From: Domibacillus tundrae
Lineage (GTDB): Bacteria; Bacillota; Bacilli; Bacillales; Domibacillaceae
Assembly (NCBI RefSeq): GCF_000970675.1
Contig: NZ_LAJA01000014.1
Location: 62,001-126,000, forward strand
DNA length: 64,000 nt
Direction of reading: 5' to 3'
Made by a program: the position numbers and the translations under genes. Positions 42,822 through 52,460 of this stretch are shown here, piece by piece (positions within the stretch are counted from its first letter, which is position 1; every line of letters begins with the position of its first letter). A model generated the notes under the pieces. That model searched no databases. It was not told the origin of the DNA and saw only the letters and a list, made by a program, of their open reading frames with translations.

Positions 42822-44033
42822 ATGACGATTCAACAGGTGAAAATGCCGAAACTCGGCGAAAGTGTGACGGAAGGAACAATTACGAAATGGCTTGTCGCAC
42901 CGGGTGATCATGTCAACAAATACGACCCGATCGCAGAAGTGCTGACAGACAAAGTAACAGCGGATATTCCGTCTTCTTTTACCGGTGTTATAAAAGAAAT
43001 TTGGGCAAACGAAGATGAGAAAATGGCTGTCGGAGATGTCATTTGTACGATCGAAACGGAAGGCGCTGCAGAAACAAAAGAAAAAACAAAAGAAAAAACA
43101 AAAGAAAAAACGTTTTTTGAAAAAGCGCCAGGAGATCAAAGCGGGCGTTATTCGCCGGCCGTCTTGAAATTATCGCAGCTTCATCAAATTGATTTGTCTG
43201 CTGTAAAAGGAACGGGAAAAGGAGGCCGGGTTACTCGGAAAGATGTGCAGGCATTGATCGAATCGGGAAACCCACAGTTACAGCCTGTTCTAATGCCGGC
43301 TGCTGAAAAATCGCAAAATCGCCAGACAGACAGCGGTGACATCATTGTGCCAATCGATGGCATCAAGCAAACCGTTGCAGCCAATATGGTAAAGACAAAA
43401 CAGGAAGTGCCGCATGCGTGGATGATGATTGAAGTAGATGTGACAAATCTCGTCCGCTACCGCGATTCAATTAAAGACACATTTAAAAAAGCGGAAGGCT
43501 ACAACGTCACGTATTTTGCTTTTTTCGTCAAGGCTGTTGCCCGGGCGCTGAAAGAATTTCCGGAAATGAATGCGATGTGGGCGGGTGATCATATCGTCCG
43601 TAAAAAAGACATCCACATTTCCATTGCCATTGCAGCAGATGATAAATTGTTTGTGCCGGTTGTTAAACAGGCGGATGATAAGTCGATTAAAGGCATCGCA
43701 AAAGAAGTGAACGATCTGGCGAAAAAAGCACGCTCCGGCACGCTTACGACAGAAGACGTAAGCGGCGGAACATTTACCGTGAACAATACAGGTTCGTTCG
43801 GTTCGGTCCAGTCAATGGGTATTATTAATTATCCGCAGGCAGCTATTTTACAAGTGGAATCGATTGTTAAACGGCCGGTTATTATCGATGGAATGATTGC
43901 AGTGCGGGATATGGTGAATTTATGCTTGTCACTCGATCACAGGGTGCTTGATGGGCTTATTTGCGGCCGGTTCATGCAGCGGGTGAAAGAATTACTGGAA
44001 TCGGCATCGGAAGAAACAATGCCAGTCTATTAA
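42822..44033 (+). CDS. bkdB: Branched-chain 2-oxo acid dehydrogenase E2 (acyltransferase)
   Basis: 403 residues. Lipoyl domain 1-80 with the lipoylated Lys in EVLTDKVTADIP; linker; peripheral subunit-binding domain about 108-145 (YSPAVLKLSQLHQIDLSAVKG); catalytic domain 165-403 with DHRVLDGLICGRF. It transfers the branched acyl group to CoA and forms the complex core. The first linker carries three perfect KEKT repeats. AAAGGAGGCGCAGC lies before the ATG. Confidence 0.96.
   Translation: MTIQQVKMPKLGESVTEGTITKWLVAPGDHVNKYDPIAEVLTDKVTADIPSSFTGVIKEIWANEDEKMAVGDVICTIETEGAAETKEKTKEKTKEKTFFEKAPGDQSGRYSPAVLKLSQLHQIDLSAVKGTGKGGRVTRKDVQALIESGNPQLQPVLMPAAEKSQNRQTDSGDIIVPIDGIKQTVAANMVKTKQEVPHAWMMIEVDVTNLVRYRDSIKDTFKKAEGYNVTYFAFFVKAVARALKEFPEMNAMWAGDHIVRKKDIHISIAIAADDKLFVPVVKQADDKSIKGIAKEVNDLAKKARSGTLTTEDVSGGTFTVNNTGSFGSVQSMGIINYPQAAILQVESIVKRPVIIDGMIAVRDMVNLCLSLDHRVLDGLICGRFMQRVKELLESASEETMPVY
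43074..43110 (+). repeat. 12-bp tandem repeat in the BkdB linker
   Basis: The unit ACAAAAGAAAAA occurs three times in a row and encodes KEKT-type repeats in the flexible linker between lipoyl and subunit-binding domains. Whole-codon unit length means copy-number change would keep the frame. Confidence 0.85.
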
Positions 44034-44034
44034 A

Positions 44035-44071
44035 AATGCCGCTTCTCTAAAAAAGAGAAGCGGCATTTTTT
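44035..44071. terminator. Bidirectional terminator between bkdB and DUF1002 gene
   Basis: AATGCCGCTTCTC and GAGAAGCGGCATT pair perfectly across TAAAAAA, with A run on the left and T run on the right, so it serves both convergent genes. Confidence 0.9.
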
Positions 44072-44930
44072 ATTTAAATAACCCGGCAATGGTATCGACA
44101 ATCGATTGCAAAAAGTTAATGATCGACTGTAAAATGCCCTGTCCTTCTTCTGAACCTTTGAAGCTGTCCCATTGCTCTTTCGCTTTGTCAATCTGTGAAT
44201 TGACTTGATCCCAGTTAATGTTCAAGTTTTGCATTTTATCAAACAGCGCAGCAAGCTGGTCCACTTGCGCATCTGTCAGCGTAATGTTTAATTCATTGGA
44301 AATGTTGTTAATAATCACTTGAATTTCCTGAACAGTCTGCGGATTCTGTGCGGCGACTTCTTCTTTAATTCGTTCAATTAAGTTGGTCGCTTCTTCCTGG
44401 CCAATGTCTTCACCGAGTTGCGCAGTTGTGACCATTTCTTCATTCGCGACTTGTTTTTGCTCTTCTGGAATTGTTTCACCAGTTGTCGTTTCGTACGCTT
44501 TAATAATCCCTGTTAACGCTGCTGTGCCAGAGACATTAGATGGAGCAGTAATGTAAATATCCGCATCTTTTACACTAGCCGTTGTCAGTGCATTTGTATA
44601 CATTTCTTTTGATACCCATGTAATATTTTTCGTTTCCACATTTAATCCGGATCCTGATTCAGCCGTTGTGATTTTGCTTGAGGAAAGCGCCTTTGTGCCA
44701 ATTTGTGCTTTTGGAATATAGTCACCTAAATATTGATGTTCTTCCGCATTGGATACCGTAATCGATTCAACATCCGCCGGCACGTCCATTTCTTCAAGCA
44801 GCTGCTCTTTTTGGGCTGGTGTTAAGTTCTCGCCCAGCGTTACAATGACGTCACCAGGTGTACTGTCCGCAGACACAACCGTACCAAGGCTGAAAACGGC
44901 AATTCCGAGCAGACTAAGTAGTTTTCTCAT
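44070..44930 (-). CDS. Secreted DUF1002 protein
   Basis: 286 residues. Signal peptide MRKLLSLLGIAVFSLGTVVSA, then the DUF1002 signature PGDVIVTLGENLTPAQKEQLLEEM and VETKNITWVSKEMYTNALTTA. The C-terminal region is helical with amphipathic segments (QSIINFLQSIVDTIAGLF). An AGGAGAGAGAAC site lies before the ATG. The family is extracellular and uncharacterised. It is convergent with the bkd operon and divergent from mutA; no functional link is evident. Confidence 0.85.
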   Translation of the reverse strand: MRKLLSLLGIAVFSLGTVVSADSTPGDVIVTLGENLTPAQKEQLLEEMDVPADVESITVSNAEEHQYLGDYIPKAQIGTKALSSSKITTAESGSGLNVETKNITWVSKEMYTNALTTASVKDADIYITAPSNVSGTAALTGIIKAYETTTGETIPEEQKQVANEEMVTTAQLGEDIGQEEATNLIERIKEEVAAQNPQTVQEIQVIINNISNELNITLTDAQVDQLAALFDKMQNLNINWDQVNSQIDKAKEQWDSFKGSEEGQGILQSIINFLQSIVDTIAGLFK

Positions 44931-45124
44931 GTTCTCTCTCCTGATTTAAAATTGGCTCAAGTCATTCAAATGAGCTAGTAATAGAATAGCATGAGGCCAA
45001 TAATTTTTCACGTTTTGGCCAAAGTGCGTTGATTCATCATGCCTCTTTATATTACAATGAAGGAGAAATCTATTTGCGGATTTCTGAATTGTAACCGATT
45101 TCAACGAAAAAGGGGTGGAGAATC

Positions 45125-46651
45125 TTGAAAAACCAGACATTTCCGCCGGTTTCATTTACGGACTGGAGATCGGCCGCAGAGGCATCATTAAAGGGGAAGC
45201 CTTTGTCAAAGCTGAAAACAAAAACACCAGAAGGAATTGAACTGAAACCTTTATACACGAAAGAAGATCGGAAGACCGTATTATCTTTGCCAGGCGAAAA
45301 GCCTTTTACAAGAGGATTTAACCGCGTTCCGGCTTTCCCGGAAACGGACGTGAAGATCGGAGTGGATCCGATATCATCAGGTGCGGCAGCCGGCATTTTT
45401 CCAGCAGATTCCGTTCTTCAAGAAATACATAATCAAGAAATCATCACCGTTAATACCGTTCCATATCATTTAGCGGGAGCAAATGCCGTTCAGGAACTGG
45501 CGCTGGCGCTTGCCGAAGCTGTTTGCCTTATTGGAATGGCAGAAAACAAAAATGAAGCCGCTGCAAAATGTGTTATTCATTTTGCTGCAGGACCCGTTTT
45601 TTTTACCGAATTGGCTAAAATACGCGCATTTCGTACCCTTTGGTCTGCATTTATGAGCGCGTATAACCTAAATGAAAAGGCCAAGCCAAAGCTGAGTGTG
45701 GAAACAAGTGAAGCAATGCTGTCTGTGCTGGACCCACATGTCAATATTTTACGGACAGGGAGTACTGCTTTTTCAGCTGTCATTGGAAACGTTGATTATT
45801 TGACTGTCAAGCCATTTGATGAAGTGACCGGCTGTACAACTGGCCTTTCAAAACGAATTGCCCACAACATTCCACGGCTTTTAAAGCATGAAGCACTACT
45901 CGATAAAGTGACTGATCCGGCTGGAGGTTCTTATTACGTTGAATCGCTTACGGAAGAAATAGGTCTATTGGCTTGGGAATTATTTGCCGATATTGAAGAA
46001 GCGGGTGGCATCCGGGAGGCGCTTATAGCGGGAACGATTCAAAAAGACATTGCGGCTGTCCAAGCAAAAAAAGAACGGAATTTGGCAGTACGGCACCAGC
46101 AAATGATTGGAACGAATGTATACGCGAATCCGACAGAACAGATTGATTCGATGAAAAAAGAAAAAGCTGTACCGGCTTTTGATGGAGAACCGATTGAACC
46201 GCTCGAATTAAAAAGAATGGCGGAACCATTTGAGGCGCTTCGTCTTGCTTCAGTGCAGCTGTCGCAAACTGAACAGTCTGTCGCAGCAGGATTAATTTGT
46301 CTTGGTGAGTTGAAAAAGTATAAACCACGTGCCGATTATGTCGCTGGCGTGCTTGCCGTTGCAGGAATTGAACCCATTCGGTCTGAAAGCTGTAAAACCA
46401 TTCAAGAAGCCGTGCAGTTTATTCAACGTCATCCCCTTCCATACTATTGTATTTGCGGACCGGATGAATTATATGATCAATTGGGGTCATCATTAGCAGC
46501 TGAACTGAGAGAAGCAGCAAATGGTGCAGTCATTGATATTGCTGGAACGTGGAGCATGGATGGAACTGACGGCCGGATCGCTGCAGGGGATGATATTGTT
46601 CGAAAATTAATGGATGTGCTTTCATTGTATAAAGGAGGTGCTGTGACATGA
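45125..46651 (+). CDS. mutA: Methylmalonyl-CoA mutase small subunit
   Basis: 508 residues from TTG 45125 behind GGGGTGGAG. The TIM-barrel substrate domain is present ([64 protein letters not shown]). The C-terminal part (from about 390) is a degenerate B12-binding domain lacking the cobalt-ligating DxHxxG motif, as is usual for this noncatalytic subunit. It pairs with MutB to isomerise methylmalonyl-CoA to succinyl-CoA. Stop overlaps the mutB start (ATGA). Confidence 0.94.
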   Translation: MKNQTFPPVSFTDWRSAAEASLKGKPLSKLKTKTPEGIELKPLYTKEDRKTVLSLPGEKPFTRGFNRVPAFPETDVKIGVDPISSGAAAGIFPADSVLQEIHNQEIITVNTVPYHLAGANAVQELALALAEAVCLIGMAENKNEAAAKCVIHFAAGPVFFTELAKIRAFRTLWSAFMSAYNLNEKAKPKLSVETSEAMLSVLDPHVNILRTGSTAFSAVIGNVDYLTVKPFDEVTGCTTGLSKRIAHNIPRLLKHEALLDKVTDPAGGSYYVESLTEEIGLLAWELFADIEEAGGIREALIAGTIQKDIAAVQAKKERNLAVRHQQMIGTNVYANPTEQIDSMKKEKAVPAFDGEPIEPLELKRMAEPFEALRLASVQLSQTEQSVAAGLICLGELKKYKPRADYVAGVLAVAGIEPIRSESCKTIQEAVQFIQRHPLPYYCICGPDELYDQLGSSLAAELREAANGAVIDIAGTWSMDGTDGRIAAGDDIVRKLMDVLSLYKGGAVT

Positions 46652-48831
46652 CGTTAAAAGACATGAATCCATTTAAACACCAAGCGGAAACATCGGGGGG
46701 AAAAGAGCGGGAAAAAGCAGAACGGGATGTAAAGCAATCCTATGAGGCGTTATCTTTTGAAACAAATGAAAAAATCCGGCTGCAAGGGCTGTATACGGCA
46801 AAGGATATTGAAGGATTATCTCATATAGATGATTTTCCTGGCGTTGCGCCGTTCACTCGTGGACCATACCCGACCATGTATGTATCACGTCCATGGACGA
46901 TTCGTCAATATGCCGGCTTTTCCACAGCGGAAGAAAGTAATGCTTTTTACCGCCGCAATTTAGCAATGGGGCAAAAAGGATTGTCGGTTGCATTTGATTT
47001 GCCGACTCATCGCGGCTATGATTCGGATCACCCTCGTGTTGTCGGTGATGTTGGCAAAGCGGGCGTGGCCATTGACTCTGTTGAAGATACCAATATTTTA
47101 TTTGATGGCATTCCGCTCGATCAAATGTCGGTTTCGATGACGATGAATGGCGCAGTTTTGCCAATCATGGCGTTTTACATCGTGTCTGCAGAAGAGCAGG
47201 GTGTTTCAAAAGAACAGCTTGCCGGTACGATTCAAAATGACATTTTAAAAGAATACATGGTCCGCAACACATATATTTATCCGCCGGAAACATCGATGCG
47301 GATCATTGCCGATATTTTTGAATACACATCTAAACATATGCCGAAATTTAACTCTATTTCGATTTCCGGATATCATATGCAAGAAGCAGGTGCACCGGCC
47401 GATTTGGAACTTGCGTATACGCTGGCTGACGGTCTTGAATATGTCCGAACGGGTCTTGCAGCCGGGATTGACATTGATTCGTTTGCACCGCGCCTGTCGT
47501 TTTTCTGGGCGATTGGAATGAATTATTTCATGGAAGTTGCAAAGATGCGCGCTGCCCGCCGGATTTGGGCACAGCTGATCAAGCCGTTTGAACCGAAAAA
47601 CCCGAAATCTTTGGCACTGCGCACCCATTCTCAAACATCCGGATGGAGCTTGACGGAGCAGGACCCATTTAACAATGTGACGCGGACATTGATTGAAGCA
47701 CATGCTGCCGCAATGGGCCACACGCAGTCGCTTCATACGAATGCACTCGATGAAGCGATTGCGCTGCCGACCGATTTCTCGGCACGGATTGCCCGGAATA
47801 CACAGCTGTTTTTGCAGGAGGAAACCGGCATAACAAACGTCATTGATCCGTGGGGCGGCTCTTATTACGTTGAGGCTTTGACGAATGAATTAATGGAACG
47901 TGCCTGGGCACATATTGAAGAAATTGAATCACTTGGCGGCATGACAAAAGCGATTGAAACAGGTCTTCCGAAAATGAAAATTGAAGAAGCAGCCGCACGC
48001 CGCCAGGCAAAAATCGATTCCGGTGAAGAAGTGATCATCGGCATGAACCAGTACCGTCTTGAAAAAGAAGATCCGATTGATATATTAGATATTGATAACA
48101 CAGCTGTTCGTTTGAAGCAGATTGAACGGATTCAGCGTGTTCGTGAAAATCGGGATGAAGAAAAAGTAAAAGCGGTGCTTGACGCAATCACAGCTTCCGC
48201 TCAATCAGGTGAAGGCAATTTGCTTGACTTGGCAGTCGAAGCAGCGAGACTTCGGGCAACTCTTGGTGAAATTTCTGATGCCGTAGAAGCAGTCAGCGGC
48301 AGACATAAGGCGGTGATTCGATCCGTGAGTGGTGTATATAGTGCGAACTTTTCCGATGCGGAACAAATTGAAACCGTTCAGCAAATGACGGCTGAATTTG
48401 AAGAGCAGGAAGGACGGAGGCCGCGTATTTTAGTGGCGAAAATGGGCCAGGACGGACATGACCGGGGGGCAAAAGTGATTTCGACCGCTTATGCGGATCT
48501 CGGCTTTGACGTTGATATCGGTCCGCTGTTTCAAACACCGGAGGAAACGGCGAAACAGGCGGTGGAAAACGATGTGCATGCTGTCGGGTTCAGTTCACTT
48601 GCCGCAGGGCATAAAACGCTGCTGCCGGCTCTTGTGGAAGAATTGCAAAAACGCGGCCGTGAAGACATTGTTGTATTCGTCGGCGGTGTGATCCCTGCAC
48701 AGGATTATGACTTTTTAAGAAAACATGGTGCTGCCGCTATTTTTGGTCCAGGCACAGTGATTCCGATATCTGCGCAAGTCATTTTAGAAAAAGTGTATGA
48801 GCGCCTTGGCTACGAGGAAGTGGTTGAATGA
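46648..48831 (+). CDS. mutB: Methylmalonyl-CoA mutase large (catalytic) subunit
   Basis: 727 residues. Substrate domain: [75 protein letters not shown]-terminal B12 domain (about 590-727) with [15 protein letters not shown] (cobalt-ligating His) and [16 protein letters not shown]. It is adenosylcobalamin dependent and converts (R)-methylmalonyl-CoA to succinyl-CoA. Overlaps mutA and meaB by 4 bp each. Confidence 0.97.
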   Translation: MTLKDMNPFKHQAETSGGKEREKAERDVKQSYEALSFETNEKIRLQGLYTAKDIEGLSHIDDFPGVAPFTRGPYPTMYVSRPWTIRQYAGFSTAEESNAFYRRNLAMGQKGLSVAFDLPTHRGYDSDHPRVVGDVGKAGVAIDSVEDTNILFDGIPLDQMSVSMTMNGAVLPIMAFYIVSAEEQGVSKEQLAGTIQNDILKEYMVRNTYIYPPETSMRIIADIFEYTSKHMPKFNSISISGYHMQEAGAPADLELAYTLADGLEYVRTGLAAGIDIDSFAPRLSFFWAIGMNYFMEVAKMRAARRIWAQLIKPFEPKNPKSLALRTHSQTSGWSLTEQDPFNNVTRTLIEAHAAAMGHTQSLHTNALDEAIALPTDFSARIARNTQLFLQEETGITNVIDPWGGSYYVEALTNELMERAWAHIEEIESLGGMTKAIETGLPKMKIEEAAARRQAKIDSGEEVIIGMNQYRLEKEDPIDILDIDNTAVRLKQIERIQRVRENRDEEKVKAVLDAITASAQSGEGNLLDLAVEAARLRATLGEISDAVEAVSGRHKAVIRSVSGVYSANFSDAEQIETVQQMTAEFEEQEGRRPRILVAKMGQDGHDRGAKVISTAYADLGFDVDIGPLFQTPEETAKQAVENDVHAVGFSSLAAGHKTLLPALVEELQKRGREDIVVFVGGVIPAQDYDFLRKHGAAAIFGPGTVIPISAQVILEKVYERLGYEEVVE

Positions 48832-49910
48832 CCGATGAACATATGCATGTGCGTAAAGGTGTGGGCGCTTCTCATGATGGGATGACAGCGCCGCCCCGCA
48901 AGACGTTTCGGAAAAAAGCCGGACAGCTGCCGGATTTAGCGGCAATTGTCAGAGATATAACGAATGGTTCAGTGAATGAGCTGGCAAAAGCCATTACGTA
49001 TATTGAAAGCAATGCCCCAGCCCATTATCGCTATGGACAGGAGCTGCTTCAATCGCTGCTGAAGCAACCAGGACAATCGATTCGGATCGGCATTACCGGT
49101 GTACCGGGTGCGGGAAAAAGCACGTTCATCGAATCATTTGGAATGATGTTATGTGAGCATGGCCACCGAGTCGCCGTTTTGGCGATCGATCCAAGTTCGT
49201 CGATTTCAGGTGGTTCAATTTTAGGGGATAAAACGAGAATGGAGCAGCTTTCCAAGCATCCGAACGCGTTTATTCGTCCGTCTCCCTCCAGTGGTACACT
49301 CGGCGGTGTTCATCGGAAGACAAGAGAAACAATGCTGTTATGTGAAGCGGCTGGATTTGACGTGATTTTAATTGAGACGGTCGGGGTCGGGCAAAGTGAA
49401 TTTATCGTCCGGGGCATGGTCGACTTTTTTATGCTGCTTACTTTAACGGGTGCAGGGGATGAACTGCAGGGCATGAAAAAAGGAATTATGGAACTTGCCG
49501 ATGCGGTTGTGGTAAACAAGGCGGACGGAGATAACAAAATGCTTGCTGAAAAAACAAAACGTGAATACGACCAAATCTTACACGTGTTAAAGCCATCTAC
49601 AAAAGGATGGGAGTCAAAAGCATATACATGTTCCGCATTGAAAAATGAAGGAATCGACGCGATCTGGACCGTTATTCAGACATTTAAAGAGAAAATAGAA
49701 ATGGCAGGTACGATGGCAGAGCGTCGCCGCAGTCAAACGAAAGAGTGGATGCATACATTAATCGGGGAACAGCTGAACAATTATTTTTACAGACATCCGT
49801 ACGTAAAAGAGCATCTGGCTGATTGGGAAAAGCAATCGATGGATGGACTTGTCACACCGGCGCAGGCGGCTGAGAAGCTATTTCAGGAAGTGTTTCAGAA
49901 GCCAATTTAA
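48828..49910 (+). CDS. meaB: MeaB/ArgK GTPase, mutase chaperone
   Basis: 360 residues. G1 loop [15 protein letters not shown] (about 85-99), [22 protein letters not shown], switch-like ETVGVGQSE and NKADGD (G4). MeaB protects methylmalonyl-CoA mutase from inactivation and gates cofactor exchange. The adjacent overlap with mutB fits this function; the old name ArgK kinase is not supported by the genes here. The first 40 residues are an extension. Confidence 0.95.
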   Translation: MTDEHMHVRKGVGASHDGMTAPPRKTFRKKAGQLPDLAAIVRDITNGSVNELAKAITYIESNAPAHYRYGQELLQSLLKQPGQSIRIGITGVPGAGKSTFIESFGMMLCEHGHRVAVLAIDPSSSISGGSILGDKTRMEQLSKHPNAFIRPSPSSGTLGGVHRKTRETMLLCEAAGFDVILIETVGVGQSEFIVRGMVDFFMLLTLTGAGDELQGMKKGIMELADAVVVNKADGDNKMLAEKTKREYDQILHVLKPSTKGWESKAYTCSALKNEGIDAIWTVIQTFKEKIEMAGTMAERRRSQTKEWMHTLIGEQLNNYFYRHPYVKEHLADWEKQSMDGLVTPAQAAEKLFQEVFQKPI

Positions 49911-49927
49911 GAGAGAAAAGAAAAAAG

Positions 49928-49954
49928 GACCAGCCGAATTAAATCCGGCTGGTC
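49928..49954. terminator. Hairpin after meaB without a T run
   Basis: GACCAGCCG and CGGCTGGTC with AATTAAAT loop, 18 bp after the stop. The following bases are AATACAGG, so plus-strand intrinsic termination is doubtful; an A run to the left would suit minus-strand use. Confidence 0.5.
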
Positions 49955-50064
49955 AATACAGGGAGTTTAGGGGTATGGATCCAGTTGCTTTACTAATGTA
50001 CCCGTGTTTTTTTAAAATAAACATTCTTTTTAGCCTTTTGTGAGAAAATAGCCAGTTCCCTTTA

Positions 50065-50093
50065 TTGAAATAAACGGTTTTTTCCCTTATGAT
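50065..50093 (+). promoter_or_regulatory. Sigma-A promoter of brxB
   Basis: TTGAAA (50065-50070), 17-bp spacer, TATGAT (50088-50093), 32 bases before the start codon. Confidence 0.75.
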
Positions 50094-50124
50094 TAAGCTA
50101 CTAATCATTAAAGGAGAGAATAAC

Positions 50125-50562
50125 ATGGGAATGGATTTTAATTTTTTTATGAATGACGTCGTTCGCCAGGCACGCGATGAGATTAAAACGGCCGGGTATA
50201 CAGAACTTACGACACCCGAAGAAGTCGATACAGTATTAAATGAAAAAGGGACAACGCTTGTGATGGTGAATTCCGTCTGTGGCTGTGCCGGGGGCATTGC
50301 ACGCCCGGCAGCGGCGCATGCGATTCATTATGATAAGCGCCCAGATCGTTTAGTGACTGTGTTCGCAGGGCAGGATAAAGAAGCGACAGCACAGGCACGC
50401 GGCTTTTTCACAGGCTATCCGCCGTCCTCACCGTCTTTTGCGTTAATTAAAGACGGACAGGTTCAGGCAATGGTGGAACGCCATGAAATTGAAGGACACC
50501 ACCCGATGTCTGTCGTAGAACATCTGCAAACACTTTTCGATCAGCATTGTAAAGAAGTGTAA
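50125..50562 (+). CDS. brxB: Bacilliredoxin BrxB (YqiW)
   Basis: 145 residues with a thioredoxin-like fold and the family active site SVCGCAGG (Cys52, Cys54). Bacilliredoxins remove bacillithiol from S-bacillithiolated proteins after oxidative stress. [18 protein letters not shown] at the start and [12 protein letters not shown] are family signatures. In B. subtilis yqiW likewise lies next to yqjA. AAAGGAGAGAATAAC precedes the ATG; own promoter and terminator. Confidence 0.95.
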   Translation: MGMDFNFFMNDVVRQARDEIKTAGYTELTTPEEVDTVLNEKGTTLVMVNSVCGCAGGIARPAAAHAIHYDKRPDRLVTVFAGQDKEATAQARGFFTGYPPSSPSFALIKDGQVQAMVERHEIEGHHPMSVVEHLQTLFDQHCKEV

Positions 50563-50573
50563 AGATGACCTGA

Positions 50574-50603
50574 CGCCCTGCCGCACGCGGCGGGGCTTTC
50601 TTT
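50574..50603 (+). terminator. Terminator after brxB
   Basis: GCCCTGCCGC and GCGGCGGGGC with a CAC-type loop, then TTTCTTTAA. Confidence 0.8.
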
Positions 50604-50637
50604 AATTCAGAAGAGGGAAAGTATATGTTTTTGGATG

Positions 50638-50760
50638 TTGTCCAGCTCTAGGCGCCATCGGCTCGAGGTCATAAGCCAAGCCCTTCTGGAGGCAAAAAGC
50701 GCCTCCAGAAGGGTTCGTCTTATGCTTGTCGCCGATAAGCGGGCACCTTCCGCTTGGGCC
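50638..50760. repeat. Dispersed Bacillaceae intergenic repeat, long copy
   Basis: TTGTCCAGCTCTAGGCGCC start, inner palindrome CCCTTCTGGAGGCAAAAAGC/GCCTCCAGAAGGG, then CTTATGCTTGTCGCCGATAA. It shares its right two-thirds with 26194-26286. The near-perfect inverted repeat would fold into a long hairpin upstream of yqjA. Confidence 0.8.
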
Positions 50761-50838
50761 CGCAGGATGCGGGTCATAAAGGCGTTGCAGCAGGACGCTG
50801 CGTTCTTAGCCTTTGAACCTAATTCGAGGTGAAAAAGA

Positions 50839-51825
50839 ATGATAAAAATCGGGTATCGAACGGCTAAAACGGCGATTGGCATAGCGATTTCCATTTTACT
50901 CGCGGAATGGATCGGTCTTCATAATGCTGCTTCAGCCGGCATCATTGCTATTCTTTGTATCCAAAACACAAAACAGCAGTCGCTGAAAGCGTCATGGACA
51001 CGGCTTGTGGCAGGGATGGTCGCGCTTTTTTACTCTGCTTTGTTTTTTGAATTGCTGTCCTACCATGCCGTTGTAATTGGCCTCATCTTACTTGTGTTTA
51101 TTCCGACGACAGTAGCGACTAAAACGCAGGAAGGCATCGTATCGAGCACTGTCCTCATTTTACATATGTATGCCGCAAAAGAATTGTCGACGGCGCTCAT
51201 TCTAAATGAAATGGGTCTGGTCGTTATCGGAGTCGGTGTTGCACTCGTGTTAAATTCCTACATGCCGAGTGTGGAAAACGACCTTGTGAAAATGCAACAG
51301 CAAATGGAAAAGCTGTTTGAACGTATTTTGGAGGAAATTACGGCGTATTTACGGACAAACGACCATAGCTGGGATGGAAAAGAATTAACCGAAACAGCAG
51401 ACTTGCTTAAAAAAGCAAAATCGCTTGCCTATAAAGATGTTCAAAACCATTTTACCCGCCATAACAGCTTGTTTTATCAGTATTTTACGATGCGCGAAAA
51501 GCAGTTTGAAATTATTGAGCGGCTCATTTCCGTCGTCATTTCGATTTCACACCGTCCTGAGCAGGCCGAAATGATTGCGGCATTTATGGAAGAAGTAAAA
51601 GAGAATATTCATCCTGGCAATACAGCCAAGCTGCATTTAAGCCATTTAAACGACTTGAAGAGGGAATTTGAAGAGATGCCGCTGCCAAAAACACGTGAAG
51701 AGTTTGAAGCGCGTGCGGCCTTGCTGCAGTTTGTCCGCGAAATGGAGCGGTATTTGCTCATCAAAGCACGGTTTCGAGGCATGAAAAAAAGAGCAGCCGA
51801 GAAGCACCGCTCTTCTGTTACATAA
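50839..51825 (+). CDS. yqjA: YqjA-like membrane protein (aromatic acid exporter family)
   Basis: 328 residues. Four to six membrane spans in the first 140 residues (TAIGIAISILLAEWIGL, AGMVALFYSALFFELLS, AVVIGLILLVFIPTTVA, EMGLVVIGVGVALVLNSY), then a helical cytoplasmic domain (about 155-328). This is the arrangement of the ArAE/DUF939 family. The substrate is unknown. AGGTGAAAAAGA precedes the ATG. The 3' end overlaps prli42 by 8 bp in convergent orientation. Confidence 0.85.
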   Translation: MIKIGYRTAKTAIGIAISILLAEWIGLHNAASAGIIAILCIQNTKQQSLKASWTRLVAGMVALFYSALFFELLSYHAVVIGLILLVFIPTTVATKTQEGIVSSTVLILHMYAAKELSTALILNEMGLVVIGVGVALVLNSYMPSVENDLVKMQQQMEKLFERILEEITAYLRTNDHSWDGKELTETADLLKKAKSLAYKDVQNHFTRHNSLFYQYFTMREKQFEIIERLISVVISISHRPEQAEMIAAFMEEVKENIHPGNTAKLHLSHLNDLKREFEEMPLPKTREEFEARAALLQFVREMERYLLIKARFRGMKKRAAEKHRSSVT

Positions 51826-51913
51826 ACATTGTCAAGCCAAACATTAATGTTGAAATTAGCATCGTGAACAGCATTAAATACACAACGATCTTTTGAAATG
51901 TTTTATTGCGCAT
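51818..51913 (-). CDS. prli42: Stressosome-associated mini-protein Prli42
   Basis: A 31-residue membrane mini-protein, MRNKTFQKIVVYLMLF and then a TMLISTLMFGL-type span ending MFM. The basic N-terminus followed by KIVVYLMLFTML matches Prli42, which in Listeria anchors the stressosome to the membrane. CTAAAGGAGAGTTTC is an excellent ribosome site. Too short for automatic calling; its stop lies inside the end of yqjA. Confidence 0.88.
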   Translation of the reverse strand: MRNKTFQKIVVYLMLFTMLISTLMFGLTMFM

Positions 51914-52049
51914 GAAACTCTCCTTTAGTGGTTGTTATAAACTATTGTAACGGCATTTGAGCAGATTATCAACTGACTCATGGCAGATCGAAAGTCATTT
52001 GTGTCAAAGAAAGAACAGCATACATATTTTCTTGAAAGGGGATGGGGAA

Positions 52050-52460
52050 ATGAAAAAAGTAGATCATATCGGCATTGCCGTTTTATCTATGCAAGAATCG
52101 CTCGTTTTATATACGGAACAGCTTGGCATGATGCATATGAAAACAGAAACGGTAGCGTCTCAAGGGGTGACAGTGGCATTCCTTGACGCGGGCAATATTA
52201 AATTGGAATTGTTAGAACCGACTGGTCCGGACAGCCCGGTGGCTAAATTTATTGAGCATCGCGGCCAGGGAATCCATCATATTGCGTATAAAGTAGAAAA
52301 TATTGAAGAGCGGATTGCTGAAATAAAAGACAAAGGCATTCAAATGATTAATGACGTCCCAAAACCGGGTGCAGCCGGGGCAAGTGTCGCATTCATGCAT
52401 CCGAAATCAACAGGCGGCGTGTTAATGGAACTGTGTGAAAAAAAGGAGGAATTGTCGTGA
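52050..52460 (+). CDS. mce: Methylmalonyl-CoA epimerase
   Basis: 136 residues of the vicinal-oxygen-chelate fold. Metal ligands are visible in KVDHIGIAV (His), GIHHIAYKV (His) and LMELCEKK (Glu), and SAE-like MLEPTGPDSPVAKF is the family core. It converts (S)- to (R)-methylmalonyl-CoA. ATG 52050 follows GAAAGGGGATGGGGAA; an in-frame longer ORF upstream lacks a site. It overlaps the carboxyltransferase gene by 4 bp. Confidence 0.95.
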   Translation: MKKVDHIGIAVLSMQESLVLYTEQLGMMHMKTETVASQGVTVAFLDAGNIKLELLEPTGPDSPVAKFIEHRGQGIHHIAYKVENIEERIAEIKDKGIQMINDVPKPGAAGASVAFMHPKSTGGVLMELCEKKEELS

